From Bacteroidota bacterium (GTDB lineage: Bacteria > Bacteroidota > Bacteroidia > Chitinophagales > Chitinophagaceae): a stretch of 64,000 bases of DNA. The translations under genes were made by a program, and so were the position numbers. The stretch lies in assembly GCA_020161435.1 (NCBI GenBank), contig JAIUNV010000002.1, positions 1 to 64,000 on the forward strand. Direction: 5' to 3'. This document shows positions 6,060-13,819 of the stretch, piece after piece (the stretch's first letter is position 1; every line of letters begins with the position of its first letter). The notes under the pieces were generated by a model. It did not search any database. It worked only from the letters and a program-made list of their open reading frames with translations, and had not been told where the DNA came from.

Positions 6060-7688
6060 ATGAGCTTTGGAACTTTCTCTTATCCGATGCCGGCCAACGA
6101 ACCGGTATTGCAGTATGCACCCGGTAGTAAGGAGCGTGATGCCTTACAAAAAGCACTGGCTGAGCTGAAGAAAAAAGAAGCCGACATTCCGCAATACATA
6201 GGCGGCCGTGCGGTACGCAGTGGCGATAAGCATCCCATTCATCAGCCGCATGAACGCAACCATGTGCTGGGCTACTACCATGCCGGTACCAAAGCGCATG
6301 TGCAGCAAGCTATTGATGCTGCGCTGAAAGCCAAGCCTACCTGGGAAGCCATGCCATGGGAAGAACGTGCCGCTATCTTTTTGAAAGCAGCCGATTTGCT
6401 GGCTACCAAGTATCGTTTTTACATCAATGGTACCACCATGCTGGGCCAGAGTAAAAATGCGTTTCAGGCAGAGATTGATGCTGCCTGCGAACTCATCGAC
6501 TTCCTGCGTTTCAATGTGCATTTTCTGAGTGAGATTTATAAGCAGCAGCCCATCAGTGCTCCCGGCATGCACAACCGCATGGAGTGGAGAGCCCTCGAAG
6601 GTTTTGTGCTGGCGGTTACGCCGTTCAACTTTACGGCCATTGGTGGCAACCTGCCCACCAGCGCTGCCATGTGTGGCAACGTAGTGGTTTGGAAGCCTGC
6701 CAACACGCAGATTTATTCGGCGCAAATGTTCATGAAGATTTTGATGGAAGCCGGCCTGCCCGATGGTGTGATCAACCTTGTGTATGTGGATGGTCCAACC
6801 ATTGGCGATGTGTGTTTCAATCATCCTGATTTTGCAGGTGTACACTTCACAGGTTCTACCGGTGTGTTCAACCACATGTGGGCTACTATTGGCGCCAATA
6901 CGCCTAAGTACAAAAGCTATCCACGCATTGTAGGCGAAACAGGTGGTAAAGATTTTGTGCTGGTACATAAATCTGCAGACGTTGATGCTGTGGTAACAGC
7001 CTTGGCCCGTGGTGCGTTTGAGTATCAGGGACAAAAATGTTCTGCTGCCAGCCGTGCTTACCTGCCCAGCAATCTGGCCGACCGCATTAAAGCCAAACTG
7101 GTTGCTGAAGTAGAAACCATGAAGATGGGTACGGTAGAAGACTTTGGCAATTTTGTAAACGCCGTAATTGATGAGAAGAGTTTTGATAAACTGAAGAAAT
7201 ACATTGATGCAGCGAAGAAAGACCGCAAGGCCAAAATCCTCACCGGTGGCAACTGCAGCAAGAAAGATGGTTTCTTTATAGAGCCTACCATCATTGAAGT
7301 ACGTGATCCGAAATACGTGACCATGTGCGAAGAACTTTTCGGCCCCGTGCTCACCATTTACACCTACAAAGCCGATGAATTTGAGAAGGCGATGGATTTG
7401 GTAGATGGTACTTCTCCATACGCATTAACCGGTGCTGTATTGGCACAAGACCGTTCGGCTATTGATGCTGCTACCAAGCGTTTGCGTCATGCTGCAGGCA
7501 ACTTCTACATCAACGATAAACCAACTGGTGCCGTGGTAGGTCAGCAGCCTTTTGGTGGTGCCCGAGCCAGTGGTACCAATGATAAGGCAGGCAGCATGCT
7601 CAACCTGTATCGTTGGTTGAGTGCCCGCACCATTAAGGAAACGTACAACTCACCGGTTGACTATCGGTATCCGTTCCTGCAATCATAA
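6060..7688 (+). CDS. pruA: L-glutamate gamma-semialdehyde (1-pyrroline-5-carboxylate) dehydrogenase
   Basis: The 542-residue protein is a class 4 aldehyde dehydrogenase that oxidises glutamate semialdehyde to glutamate with NAD+, the second step of proline degradation. Visible landmarks are TPFNFTAIGGNLPT (about 187-200), the NAD-binding FTGSTGVF (about 263-270), the general base Glu293 in VGETGGKDF, and the catalytic Cys327 in YQGQKCSAASR. The C-terminal PTGAVVGQQPFGGARASG is typical of the P5C dehydrogenase branch. Length matches the single-domain enzyme, not the fused PutA. No proline dehydrogenase gene is next to it in the window. A hairpin terminator follows directly. Confidence 0.96.
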   Translation: MSFGTFSYPMPANEPVLQYAPGSKERDALQKALAELKKKEADIPQYIGGRAVRSGDKHPIHQPHERNHVLGYYHAGTKAHVQQAIDAALKAKPTWEAMPWEERAAIFLKAADLLATKYRFYINGTTMLGQSKNAFQAEIDAACELIDFLRFNVHFLSEIYKQQPISAPGMHNRMEWRALEGFVLAVTPFNFTAIGGNLPTSAAMCGNVVVWKPANTQIYSAQMFMKILMEAGLPDGVINLVYVDGPTIGDVCFNHPDFAGVHFTGSTGVFNHMWATIGANTPKYKSYPRIVGETGGKDFVLVHKSADVDAVVTALARGAFEYQGQKCSAASRAYLPSNLADRIKAKLVAEVETMKMGTVEDFGNFVNAVIDEKSFDKLKKYIDAAKKDRKAKILTGGNCSKKDGFFIEPTIIEVRDPKYVTMCEELFGPVLTIYTYKADEFEKAMDLVDGTSPYALTGAVLAQDRSAIDAATKRLRHAAGNFYINDKPTGAVVGQQPFGGARASGTNDKAGSMLNLYRWLSARTIKETYNSPVDYRYPFLQS

Positions 7689-7710
7689 TTGCAATCAACA
7701 TTGAATTTCA

Positions 7711-7739
7711 AAAGCTATCCATTCGGGTAGCTTTTTTTT
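7711..7739 (+). terminator. Rho-independent terminator after pruA
   Basis: The stem aaagctatcc / gggtagcttt closes over an attc loop and is followed by a run of T residues. Confidence 0.85.
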
Positions 7740-7795
7740 GTTGGCTGTCATCCAAAGCAAAACCTCGCAGCGTATCTCTTTCAAATGTCGGATCT

Positions 7796-8245
7796 ATGAA
7801 ACAGCAACGCAGCAACCGCCGCCAATGGTTGACAAGGATTGGTTTGTCTTTATTGAGCATTACGGGCATATTGGTCGTTATTCTCGCCGTTCATATTTAT
7901 GATGTAACGCACCGTGAGCAATTGCCCACCAAGCATTGGCAGATGGCCCGCATTGAGTTTGCAGCGCCACTCGATTCGCCCATCGCAGTAAAGGTGCAGG
8001 CGTATTTTCACCAGCATGCATTGGTGAAGTACAGTCATATGAATACAGAACAAGGCTGGCTGGTGTTTGCCTTCGACAATCGCAATAGTGATGCTACCAG
8101 TATTTATCAATCTATGAAAACGAAATTGCCGATGGCTACTTCTTTGTACAAGCCTTCGGCAAATGATATGGCGGGTAGTTGTCCTGTCATCGATAAATCG
8201 AGTGTCACCTACAAACTCGGTTCGTTTTTCCAGCGCATTTTTTAA
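7796..8245 (+). CDS. Membrane-anchored protein of unknown function
   Basis: This 149-residue protein has a basic N-terminus, one hydrophobic segment at about 14-35 (IGLSLLSITGILVVILAV), and a small soluble domain of about 110 residues that should face the periplasm. The alternating pattern around ARIEFAAPLDSPIAVKV and GWLVFAFDNRNSDATSIYQ suggests a ferredoxin-like fold resembling metal-binding HMA domains, but there is no CxxC pair. I do not recognise a family. It lies 30 nt before the truncated-hemoglobin lipoprotein on the same strand, so the two are probably co-transcribed and may work together at the inner face of the envelope. Confidence 0.75.
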   Translation: MKQQRSNRRQWLTRIGLSLLSITGILVVILAVHIYDVTHREQLPTKHWQMARIEFAAPLDSPIAVKVQAYFHQHALVKYSHMNTEQGWLVFAFDNRNSDATSIYQSMKTKLPMATSLYKPSANDMAGSCPVIDKSSVTYKLGSFFQRIF

Positions 8246-8275
8246 TACCTAACCATAATCATTAAATCCGATTCT

Positions 8276-8818
8276 ATGAGAAAGCAAGTATTTGTGATGG
8301 CTGCAGCTGTAGCCATGCTGGCGGTAGCCTGCAAAAAAGACAGCAACGAAATGGTGGACAATAGTTTGTATGCCAAGTTGGGCGGTAGTGCCATGGTAGC
8401 CGATCCTACCAACAGTGCACAAATGATTGAGAAGGGTAGGCTGGGTTTGCGGAGTGTGGTAGACAGCAGCATTTTTGTAATTGCGGCCGACCCTAAAATG
8501 CAGCCTTTTTTTACGCCATTGCTGACTGAAGTAACAGCCGGCAATACTACCAACCTGGCTATCCTTAGTAAAAACCTGACCGACTTTTTTTGCGTAGCTA
8601 CCGGTGCCAAAAACTTTACGTACAGTGGTTTGGGCATGGCCGCAGCACATGATCCTGCCCGTAATCCACGTATGGCCAAAAAAAGCACAAATGCTGATTA
8701 CGATGCATTTGTAGGCGATGTAGTAATTGGTGCACAAAAGAATAAAGTACCTACCGAACTGATTCAGGAAGTTGGCAAGTTGCTGGAAACTTTGCGTTCG
8801 GTGATAGTACAGCAGTAA
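8276..8818 (+). CDS. Lipoprotein related to group 1 truncated hemoglobin
   Basis: The N-terminus is a lipoprotein signal ending in the lipobox LAVAC (Cys at about residue 19), followed by KKDS. The mature part follows group 1 truncated hemoglobins: NSLYAKLGGSAMV at the start, DPKMQPFF, then LTDFFCVATGAKNFTYSG and the probable heme-ligand His in MAAAHDPA, ending in a helix near LIQEVGKLLETLR. The B-helix region is longer and more divergent than in usual trHbs, so oxygen or NO chemistry is likely but not certain. It would sit in the periplasm or on a membrane surface by lipid anchor, which is unusual for a globin. A palindromic terminator follows. Confidence 0.8.
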   Translation: MRKQVFVMAAAVAMLAVACKKDSNEMVDNSLYAKLGGSAMVADPTNSAQMIEKGRLGLRSVVDSSIFVIAADPKMQPFFTPLLTEVTAGNTTNLAILSKNLTDFFCVATGAKNFTYSGLGMAAAHDPARNPRMAKKSTNADYDAFVGDVVIGAQKNKVPTELIQEVGKLLETLRSVIVQQ

Positions 8819-8859
8819 GCTTTTTGTATAGCAGCGTTAATACCCCCGATCCCACACAA

Positions 8860-8885
8860 AAGCCGGTTGCAATTGCAACCGGCTT
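8860..8885. terminator. Bidirectional terminator between convergent genes
   Basis: aagccggttgcaattgcaac followed by cggctt is a perfect 26-base palindrome between the convergent globin and thioredoxin-like genes and can end both transcripts. The T-runs are short on either side. Confidence 0.7.
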
Positions 8886-8908
8886 CGTATTTATGTAGCG
8901 GTAATGGC

Positions 8909-10144
8909 TTACCAGGTTTTCTCGCCTTTTTTCATTTTTTCAAGTGTAGCTTCAAAATCGTCTACATTGGCGTTGCCGGTAGCTTTGGCCAGTGCAATGG
9001 TTTGCTCTTGTGCGGCAATGGCTTCTTTGCGTTTGCCCGATTTGTAGAGCAGGTTGGCATAAGTGTCATAGTAGTTGGCGTCTTTTTCAATAGCTGCTTT
9101 TTTAGCCCATTCTACGGCTTGCTCTACACAGTTCATGTCGCTGCAATGTTCGAAAATGGCCCAGGCAAAACTGTTGAGTTCTGCAGCGGGTAAATCGCTG
9201 CCAAAATGCTGCATAAATTTGGTAACGGCAGGAGCGAAGTCGTCCCAGTTACCGGTTTGCTGGTAATAAAACACCTGTGCATAGGCTGCGGTTTCTTCAC
9301 CCGTTTTGCCATACTTCTTTTGCAAATCTTGCTGCAGTGTATTCCATTGAAAGGCTTTGCCCGTTGGGCTCCAAATTACGGGAAACACATCTTCCTGCAG
9401 GATGATGGCACGAACCGTGTTTTTCGTTTTTCCTTTACCCAACACTGCGTCAAATGCTTCGGAATGCTGCAGCATCAATGCAAAACCTTTATCCTGACTC
9501 GATTGAGTGAGCTTGCTCAAAAACTCAATGTTTTCTTTGGTGAGCAAATCTTGTTGTGTCGCTACATATGCATCTGCAAACACTTTTACATTGGGCATAT
9601 CATACGCTTCCATGGCAGCGTTGGCCAGTGTTTTCAGTAAGGCAGGTGTTCTGTCGCCGGCGGTAAATTTTTCCTTGAGGGTAAAATATTGGGTGGCCGG
9701 ATCGAGGGCTCTTTTGGCCTTGGCAATAAAAGTGGCGGCATCAGATGAGCCCACCGAACGATGTACCAGCTTGCCACTGGGATCTAAAAACAAGTAGGTG
9801 GGAAACACTTTCACTTCGTAGTTCACCATGATGTCGTGTGCAGCGGCGTACCAGGCTTTTACTTCGGCGTTGTCGTTTTTGGTGGTGTCGAGCTGCACCT
9901 TCAGGTTGATGAAATTGGGATTGAAAAATGCACCCACTTCTGGTTTTGGGAAAATGTTTTTGGCCATCATTTTGCAAGGGCCGCACCAGGTGGTAAAGGC
10001 ATCCACAAAAATGTATTTGTTTTCCTTTTTGGCTTTTTCCAGCACGGCTTGCCAGGTAGTGTTGTGTTCAAACTGAATGCCGGTTTCCTGTGCCGCCAGA
10101 GAAAGGCTACATACAAAAAGCAGGGCAGTGAAGAGTTGTTTCAT
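8909..10144 (-). CDS. Secreted thioredoxin-fold protein with C-terminal TPR-like region
   Basis: The start at 10144 gives the signal peptide MKQLFTALLFVCSLSLAAQ; the longer open frame adds only an implausible leader. The mature protein opens with a thioredoxin domain whose active site WCGPC lies at residues 53-57, with the cis-Pro region in VKVFPTYLFLDPSG near 120. The remaining 250 residues are helical and end in a TPR-like repeat (AAIEKDANYYDTYANLLYKS), a build common in Bacteroidota. It should act as a periplasmic disulfide reductase or oxidase, for example for cytochrome maturation or other exported proteins. Total length is 411 residues. The gene converges on the globin gene and is divergent from pyrR. 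Confidence 0.88.
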   Translation of the reverse strand: MKQLFTALLFVCSLSLAAQETGIQFEHNTTWQAVLEKAKKENKYIFVDAFTTWCGPCKMMAKNIFPKPEVGAFFNPNFINLKVQLDTTKNDNAEVKAWYAAAHDIMVNYEVKVFPTYLFLDPSGKLVHRSVGSSDAATFIAKAKRALDPATQYFTLKEKFTAGDRTPALLKTLANAAMEAYDMPNVKVFADAYVATQQDLLTKENIEFLSKLTQSSQDKGFALMLQHSEAFDAVLGKGKTKNTVRAIILQEDVFPVIWSPTGKAFQWNTLQQDLQKKYGKTGEETAAYAQVFYYQQTGNWDDFAPAVTKFMQHFGSDLPAAELNSFAWAIFEHCSDMNCVEQAVEWAKKAAIEKDANYYDTYANLLYKSGKRKEAIAAQEQTIALAKATGNANVDDFEATLEKMKKGEKTW

Positions 10145-10249
10145 GTGCAATAAAATGAACCATAAAACTACGGTGCGGCTGGTTTGCAGCATCCTAAATG
10201 CTTGCAAAGATTTTGAGCACTCAAAATAGCCCGCATGCTGCTGGCAGCG

Positions 10250-10257
10250 TATATTTG
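10250..10257 (+). promoter_or_regulatory. -7 promoter box of pyrR
   Basis: tatatttg fits TAnnTTTG and lies 30 bases before the chosen pyrR start, leaving a short leader. It supports the internal ATG at 10288 over the upstream ATG at 10198, which would lie before the promoter. Confidence 0.5.
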
Positions 10258-10287
10258 AGTGCTGCCAATGTTGCGCAGCTACGGTTT

Positions 10288-10809
10288 ATGAAACAAGTGT
10301 TGAACGATAAAGCCATTGCCCTCATCATTAAGCGGCTGGCTTACCAAATAGTGGAAGATCATCCTCATTGTGATGACATTGTGTTCATTGGCATACAACC
10401 CCGTGGTGTACAACTGAGTGAAAGGCTAATGGTTGAGTTGAATGCCTTGTATGGCAAGCAGGCAGCTTACGGCATACTGGACATTACTTTTTACCGCGAT
10501 GATTTTCGCAAAGAAATAATGGTGCCCAATCAAACACACCTCGACATGAGCCTTGAAAACAAGGAAGTTATTTTGATTGATGATGTGCTGTACACCGGCC
10601 GCACCACCCGTGCTGCGCTGGATGCGCTGCTCGATTTTGGCCGTCCTTCAAAAGTGACCCTCTGTACCTTAATCGACCGTAAATTCAACCGCGAAATTCC
10701 CATTCAGCCCGATTACACCGGCAAAACCATCGATACCATTTTTTCTCAAAAAGTAGTGGTACACTGGAAAGAAAATGATGGGGTAGATGAAGTGCGGTTG
10801 TTGGGTTAA
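10288..10809 (+). CDS. pyrR: PyrR-type uracil phosphoribosyltransferase / pyrimidine regulator
   Basis: The 173-residue protein has the PRTase fold with the PRPP-binding loop VILIDDVLYTGRTTRAAL at about 94-111 and the PyrR signature IGIQPRGVQLSERL near 35-47. In Gram-positive bacteria PyrR binds pyr mRNA and attenuates the operon; in Bacteroidota its regulatory role is less certain, but uracil phosphoribosyltransferase activity is expected. The ATG at 10288 gives the usual family length. An upstream in-frame ATG would add 30 residues not seen in the family. The gene ends by overlapping the last four bases of the convergent GH125 gene, so its transcript must run into antisense sequence. Confidence 0.92.
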   Translation: MKQVLNDKAIALIIKRLAYQIVEDHPHCDDIVFIGIQPRGVQLSERLMVELNALYGKQAAYGILDITFYRDDFRKEIMVPNQTHLDMSLENKEVILIDDVLYTGRTTRAALDALLDFGRPSKVTLCTLIDRKFNREIPIQPDYTGKTIDTIFSQKVVVHWKENDGVDEVRLLG

Positions 10810-12242
10810 GCTGTTGGCTTACTATTGAGCAGGTGTGGTTTTCTCCGGTACATTTTCCAGATAAATTCACCAAACATACTGTTGGCCCAGGCAAACCATT
10901 TGCGGGTAAATTTCGTGGGATCGTCTTTGTGAAAACTCTCATGCATGAAGCCCGTTCCTGCGTGTGTTTTCTGTAGCAGGTCGAGGCATTTTTTCATCTC
11001 CGTTTCATCTGTACTGGTGAGGCCGCGTACAATGATGCTCATGGGCCAAATCATATCTAAGCCGGTATGCGGACTGCCAATGCCTTCGGCGGCTGTGCCC
11101 GAAAAGTAAAATGGATTGGATGCCGACAAGCAATATTTACGGCTATTGTCCCACACGGTTTGGCGGGTGCTGGCAAACATGTTTTCGCCGAGGTATGGAA
11201 TGCTGAGCAAGCTGGGCATGTTTGCATCATCCATCAGGTTGCAACTACCGAGGCCATTGGTTTCATATACCCAAATATTGCCAAAGGTTTGGGTAAAGAC
11301 GATGGCGCTATCCCAGAGCACTTTTGCCAATGAATTGCCCATTTCAAAAGACTGACGGGCCAGCTCTTCATCACCAATGGCTTTGGCAATATCATTGAGC
11401 CACTCTAGTGCAAAAACTGCAAACCAGTTGGAGGGAATAAGGTATGGGAAAATGGTAGCATCGTCGCTGGGGCGAAACATAGAGCAAATCAAACCATTGG
11501 GTTTTGCCGGATAACCATAGCCGCCCAGCGGTACGCCATCGGTAGCCCAGGAGGTTGTCCGCTGAAATGAATATGGCCCCTTGCCTTCGAAGCGTTGCTG
11601 TTCTTTGAATGTCTGTATCACCAGCCTCATAGCTTGCCGCCAATCGGCATCAAAGGCGGTTAAATCACCGGTTTGTTGCCAGTAGCCGTATGCCAACCGA
11701 ATAGGGTAGCAAAGGCTGTCTATTTCCCACTTGCGTTCGTGTATGCCGGGTTGCATTTTGGTGAGGTCGCTTTTCCATTCACTCACCTTATTCATGTCTT
11801 TAAAAAATGCGTTGGCATAGGGGTCGAGCAATATGCATTTTGTTTGCCGGTGAATGACACCCTTAATGAGCATTTGTAAGTTGGGATCTTCTTTCAGCAA
11901 GGGCAGGTAAGGCCACACTTGTGCCGAACTGTCTCTCAACCACATGGCATCAATATCACCGGTGATTACATAGGTGTCTGGCTTGCCATTGATCATTTCA
12001 AATTCCACGGTAGTATCCAGCGTATTGGGAAAGCAGTTGTGAAATAACCAACCGAGTTCTTTATTGCTGCTGTTTTTTTGTACTGCTTCAATTACTTTTT
12101 CTACTGCTTCACTGGTAAAGTGCCGGGCACCCCTTGCTACCCGCACTTCAGCAAAATCATTGCTTTGCCCAAAGCCATATTTCGATACAATAAATGCTGC
12201 GCCGGTTAGTGTTGATTGCTGTAAAAAAGTACGCCGTTTCAT
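10806..12242 (-). CDS. Glycoside hydrolase family 125 (exo-alpha-1,6-mannosidase)
   Basis: GH125 enzymes remove terminal alpha-mannose residues from glycans without a metal ion. The 478-residue protein begins with a Tat-like signal, MKRRTFLQQSTLTGAAF, pointing to export in folded form. Family landmarks are TYVITGDIDAMWLRDSSAQVW split around the acid region near residues 90-110, PNGLICSMFRPSDDAT, and YCLSASNPFYFSGT with GIGSPHTGLDMIWPM. The region FKDMNKVSEWKSD and the length both fit the family. It stands alone rather than in a polysaccharide utilisation locus, so it may trim host or environmental N-glycans imported by other systems. Its 3' end overlaps pyrR by four bases. Confidence 0.9.
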   Translation of the reverse strand: MKRRTFLQQSTLTGAAFIVSKYGFGQSNDFAEVRVARGARHFTSEAVEKVIEAVQKNSSNKELGWLFHNCFPNTLDTTVEFEMINGKPDTYVITGDIDAMWLRDSSAQVWPYLPLLKEDPNLQMLIKGVIHRQTKCILLDPYANAFFKDMNKVSEWKSDLTKMQPGIHERKWEIDSLCYPIRLAYGYWQQTGDLTAFDADWRQAMRLVIQTFKEQQRFEGKGPYSFQRTTSWATDGVPLGGYGYPAKPNGLICSMFRPSDDATIFPYLIPSNWFAVFALEWLNDIAKAIGDEELARQSFEMGNSLAKVLWDSAIVFTQTFGNIWVYETNGLGSCNLMDDANMPSLLSIPYLGENMFASTRQTVWDNSRKYCLSASNPFYFSGTAAEGIGSPHTGLDMIWPMSIIVRGLTSTDETEMKKCLDLLQKTHAGTGFMHESFHKDDPTKFTRKWFAWANSMFGEFIWKMYRRKPHLLNSKPTA

Positions 12243-12421
12243 GCTGCTGTGTTTCTGTGATCAATGCAAACGTGTATCACGCTAATACATTGTAAAAGAA
12301 CGAACTAAAGCGGAATAGCGTATGCAATGCTTCTGCACAATCATTTGAATGGCGCAGAAAAAAAGTAGCAGAAAAAAACAAAAAACGCAGAATGATTTTT
12401 GGGTGGAATATATCTGACGCC

Positions 12422-12429
12422 TATTTTTG
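12422..12429 (+). promoter_or_regulatory. -7 promoter box of tRNA-Gln
   Basis: tatttttg matches TAnnTTTG. A TTTG at 12398-12401 lies 20 bases upstream and could be the -33 element. Transcription would start about ten bases before the tRNA. Confidence 0.65.
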
Positions 12430-12445
12430 CGCTCCAATTACGGAT

Positions 12446-12516
12446 TGACCCATGGTGTAACGGTAGCACTACAGATTTTGGTTCTGTCTGTTAAGGTTCG
12501 AATCCTTATGGGTCAA
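12446..12516 (+). tRNA. tRNA-Gln (anticodon TTG)
   Basis: A full cloverleaf can be drawn. The acceptor stem TGACCCA pairs with TGGGTCA over seven pairs, the anticodon stem ACAGA/TCTGT encloses the loop TTTTGGT with anticodon TTG, and the T arm is AAGG-TTCGAAT-CCTT. CCA is not encoded. It reads CAA codons, and CAG by wobble. Confidence 0.96.
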
Positions 12517-12521
12517 CACAG

Positions 12522-12549
12522 AAAAGTCAGCATTTTTGCTGACTTTTTT
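12522..12549 (+). terminator. Terminator of tRNA-Gln
   Basis: aaaagtcagca / tgctgacttt form a strong stem with a T-rich loop, followed by a T run. Confidence 0.85.
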
Positions 12550-12575
12550 TATGCCGCATATTTTCCTTATTGGCA

Positions 12576-12608
12576 TAAAAAAAGAACCCAGCAGTGTTGC
12601 TGGGTTCT
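12576..12608 (-). terminator. Terminator of the 12.6-15.5 kb surface-protein operon
   Basis: On the minus strand the stem agaacccagca / tgctgggttct is followed by seven T residues, 25 bases after the stop at 12633. Confidence 0.85.
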
Positions 12609-12632
12609 CGGTTTCAATTAAAGGTGTGATTA

Positions 12633-13766
12633 TTAATTGATCTTGGTGAGTTTTAATTGGTGGCTGAATCCTTCGCCAATAACCTGAATGTTATATTCAC
12701 CAGAAGCAAGTTCTGCAACATTCAAATCTTGCTGGTTGATGCCTTTGATAAATTGAGTATTAATCTGGCGTACCATTTTACCGCTGAGGTCACGGATGAT
12801 AATGCTACCCTTACCAGGCGCATCAACATCAACCACAACTTTTGTGATGGCTTTTACAGGATTGGGGAAGAGTTGAACAGGTGTACTTTTCTTTACATTG
12901 TTCAGGTTCTTTACATTACTATAAGTAAGTTCTCCATTCTTATCAGTTTGCTTAATGCGGTAGTACACAAGGTTTACACCCAGTTTGCTAATGTTTGCAT
13001 CAGTGAGTTCGTAAGTATTTACACTCTTGCCATTACCTTTTGCATCTACTTTGGCAAATGATTTGAATACACGGCCATCCACACTGCGTTCCACTTCAAA
13101 GTGACGGTTGTTTTCATCGCTTTCAACTGTCCAGTTCAGTTTGGCATCATTGCCATTCTTCAGGGCGAAGAAAGAGAGGAATTTAACGGGGAGTACAATA
13201 TTAAGTGGTACGAATGAGTAGGCTGAAAATGAACCTCCTGATACCGCTCCATTACCATAAACAATTGCAGTTTCGCTTGTACGGTTGGTGCCGCCTACTT
13301 CAAGTACAGTGTAAGAAATTGTATTCGCCCCACCATCTGGCAAACTAACTAGTCTAAGCTCGGATGGAAGATTGCCGGGGTATCCAAACTGTATTTCACA
13401 GAATTCAAGCTCAGTATTCGCTGGAAGAGTATTAGTAATTGTACCTACATAGGCGTTATAGAAATTAAATACCAAATAGTTTGAACCTGAGATATTTTCA
13501 GTAGTTACTGGCATCGCTGTATGCCCCATATGTGCAAAGGGGGCTGCCATAGTTAGGTTAGCTGATGGTATTGGTGTAACCGAAGCTGGCAAAGTAAAAG
13601 TAATCAGAGACTGTGAAATAACTCCAGTGATTTCTCCAGTCGCCCTAATAAAAACTTTGGCAGAGCTTGAGTTTGAACCAGGCTTAATCGTATAGCTCAC
13701 GTATTGGCTCCAAGCTCCGAGTGAGATGAGCGACGCAATAAGAAGGGATAAAAAATATTTGTTCAT
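12633..13766 (-). CDS. Secreted protein with T9SS type A sorting domain
   Basis: The 377-residue protein has a signal peptide (MNKYFLSLLIASLISLGAWSQ). An N-terminal beta-rich domain of about 180 residues (YVSYTIKPGSNSSSAKVFIR onward) is followed by a fibronectin-like section with FEVERSVDGRVF, and then a T9SS type A C-terminal domain: VQLFPNPVKAITKVVV, IIIRDLSGKMV and ASGEYNIQVIGEG. The tail directs export across the outer membrane by the type IX system and usually leads to cell-surface attachment. The first domain looks cohesin- or CBM-like by pattern only. It follows the dockerin-like protein gene by 53 nt and probably shares its transcript. Confidence 0.9.
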   Translation of the reverse strand: MNKYFLSLLIASLISLGAWSQYVSYTIKPGSNSSSAKVFIRATGEITGVISQSLITFTLPASVTPIPSANLTMAAPFAHMGHTAMPVTTENISGSNYLVFNFYNAYVGTITNTLPANTELEFCEIQFGYPGNLPSELRLVSLPDGGANTISYTVLEVGGTNRTSETAIVYGNGAVSGGSFSAYSFVPLNIVLPVKFLSFFALKNGNDAKLNWTVESDENNRHFEVERSVDGRVFKSFAKVDAKGNGKSVNTYELTDANISKLGVNLVYYRIKQTDKNGELTYSNVKNLNNVKKSTPVQLFPNPVKAITKVVVDVDAPGKGSIIIRDLSGKMVRQINTQFIKGINQQDLNVAELASGEYNIQVIGEGFSHQLKLTKIN

Positions 13767-13819
13767 ATACTGAATTGTGAGAATGAATGGATAGAGGATT
13801 AACTACGCGTCAGAATTTA

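Noticed and set aside
6144..7034. Minus-strand frame of 296 residues opposite pruA
   Set aside because: The translation is rich in His and lacks domain features, as expected for the shadow of a Gly/Ala-rich enzyme gene.
10198..10287. Upstream start of pyrR adding 30 residues
   Set aside because: The extension lies before the likely -7 box and is not part of the PyrR family.
13767..13819. Frameshift joining the two surface proteins into one
   Set aside because: Each has its own signal peptide and complete C-terminus, so they are separate genes.
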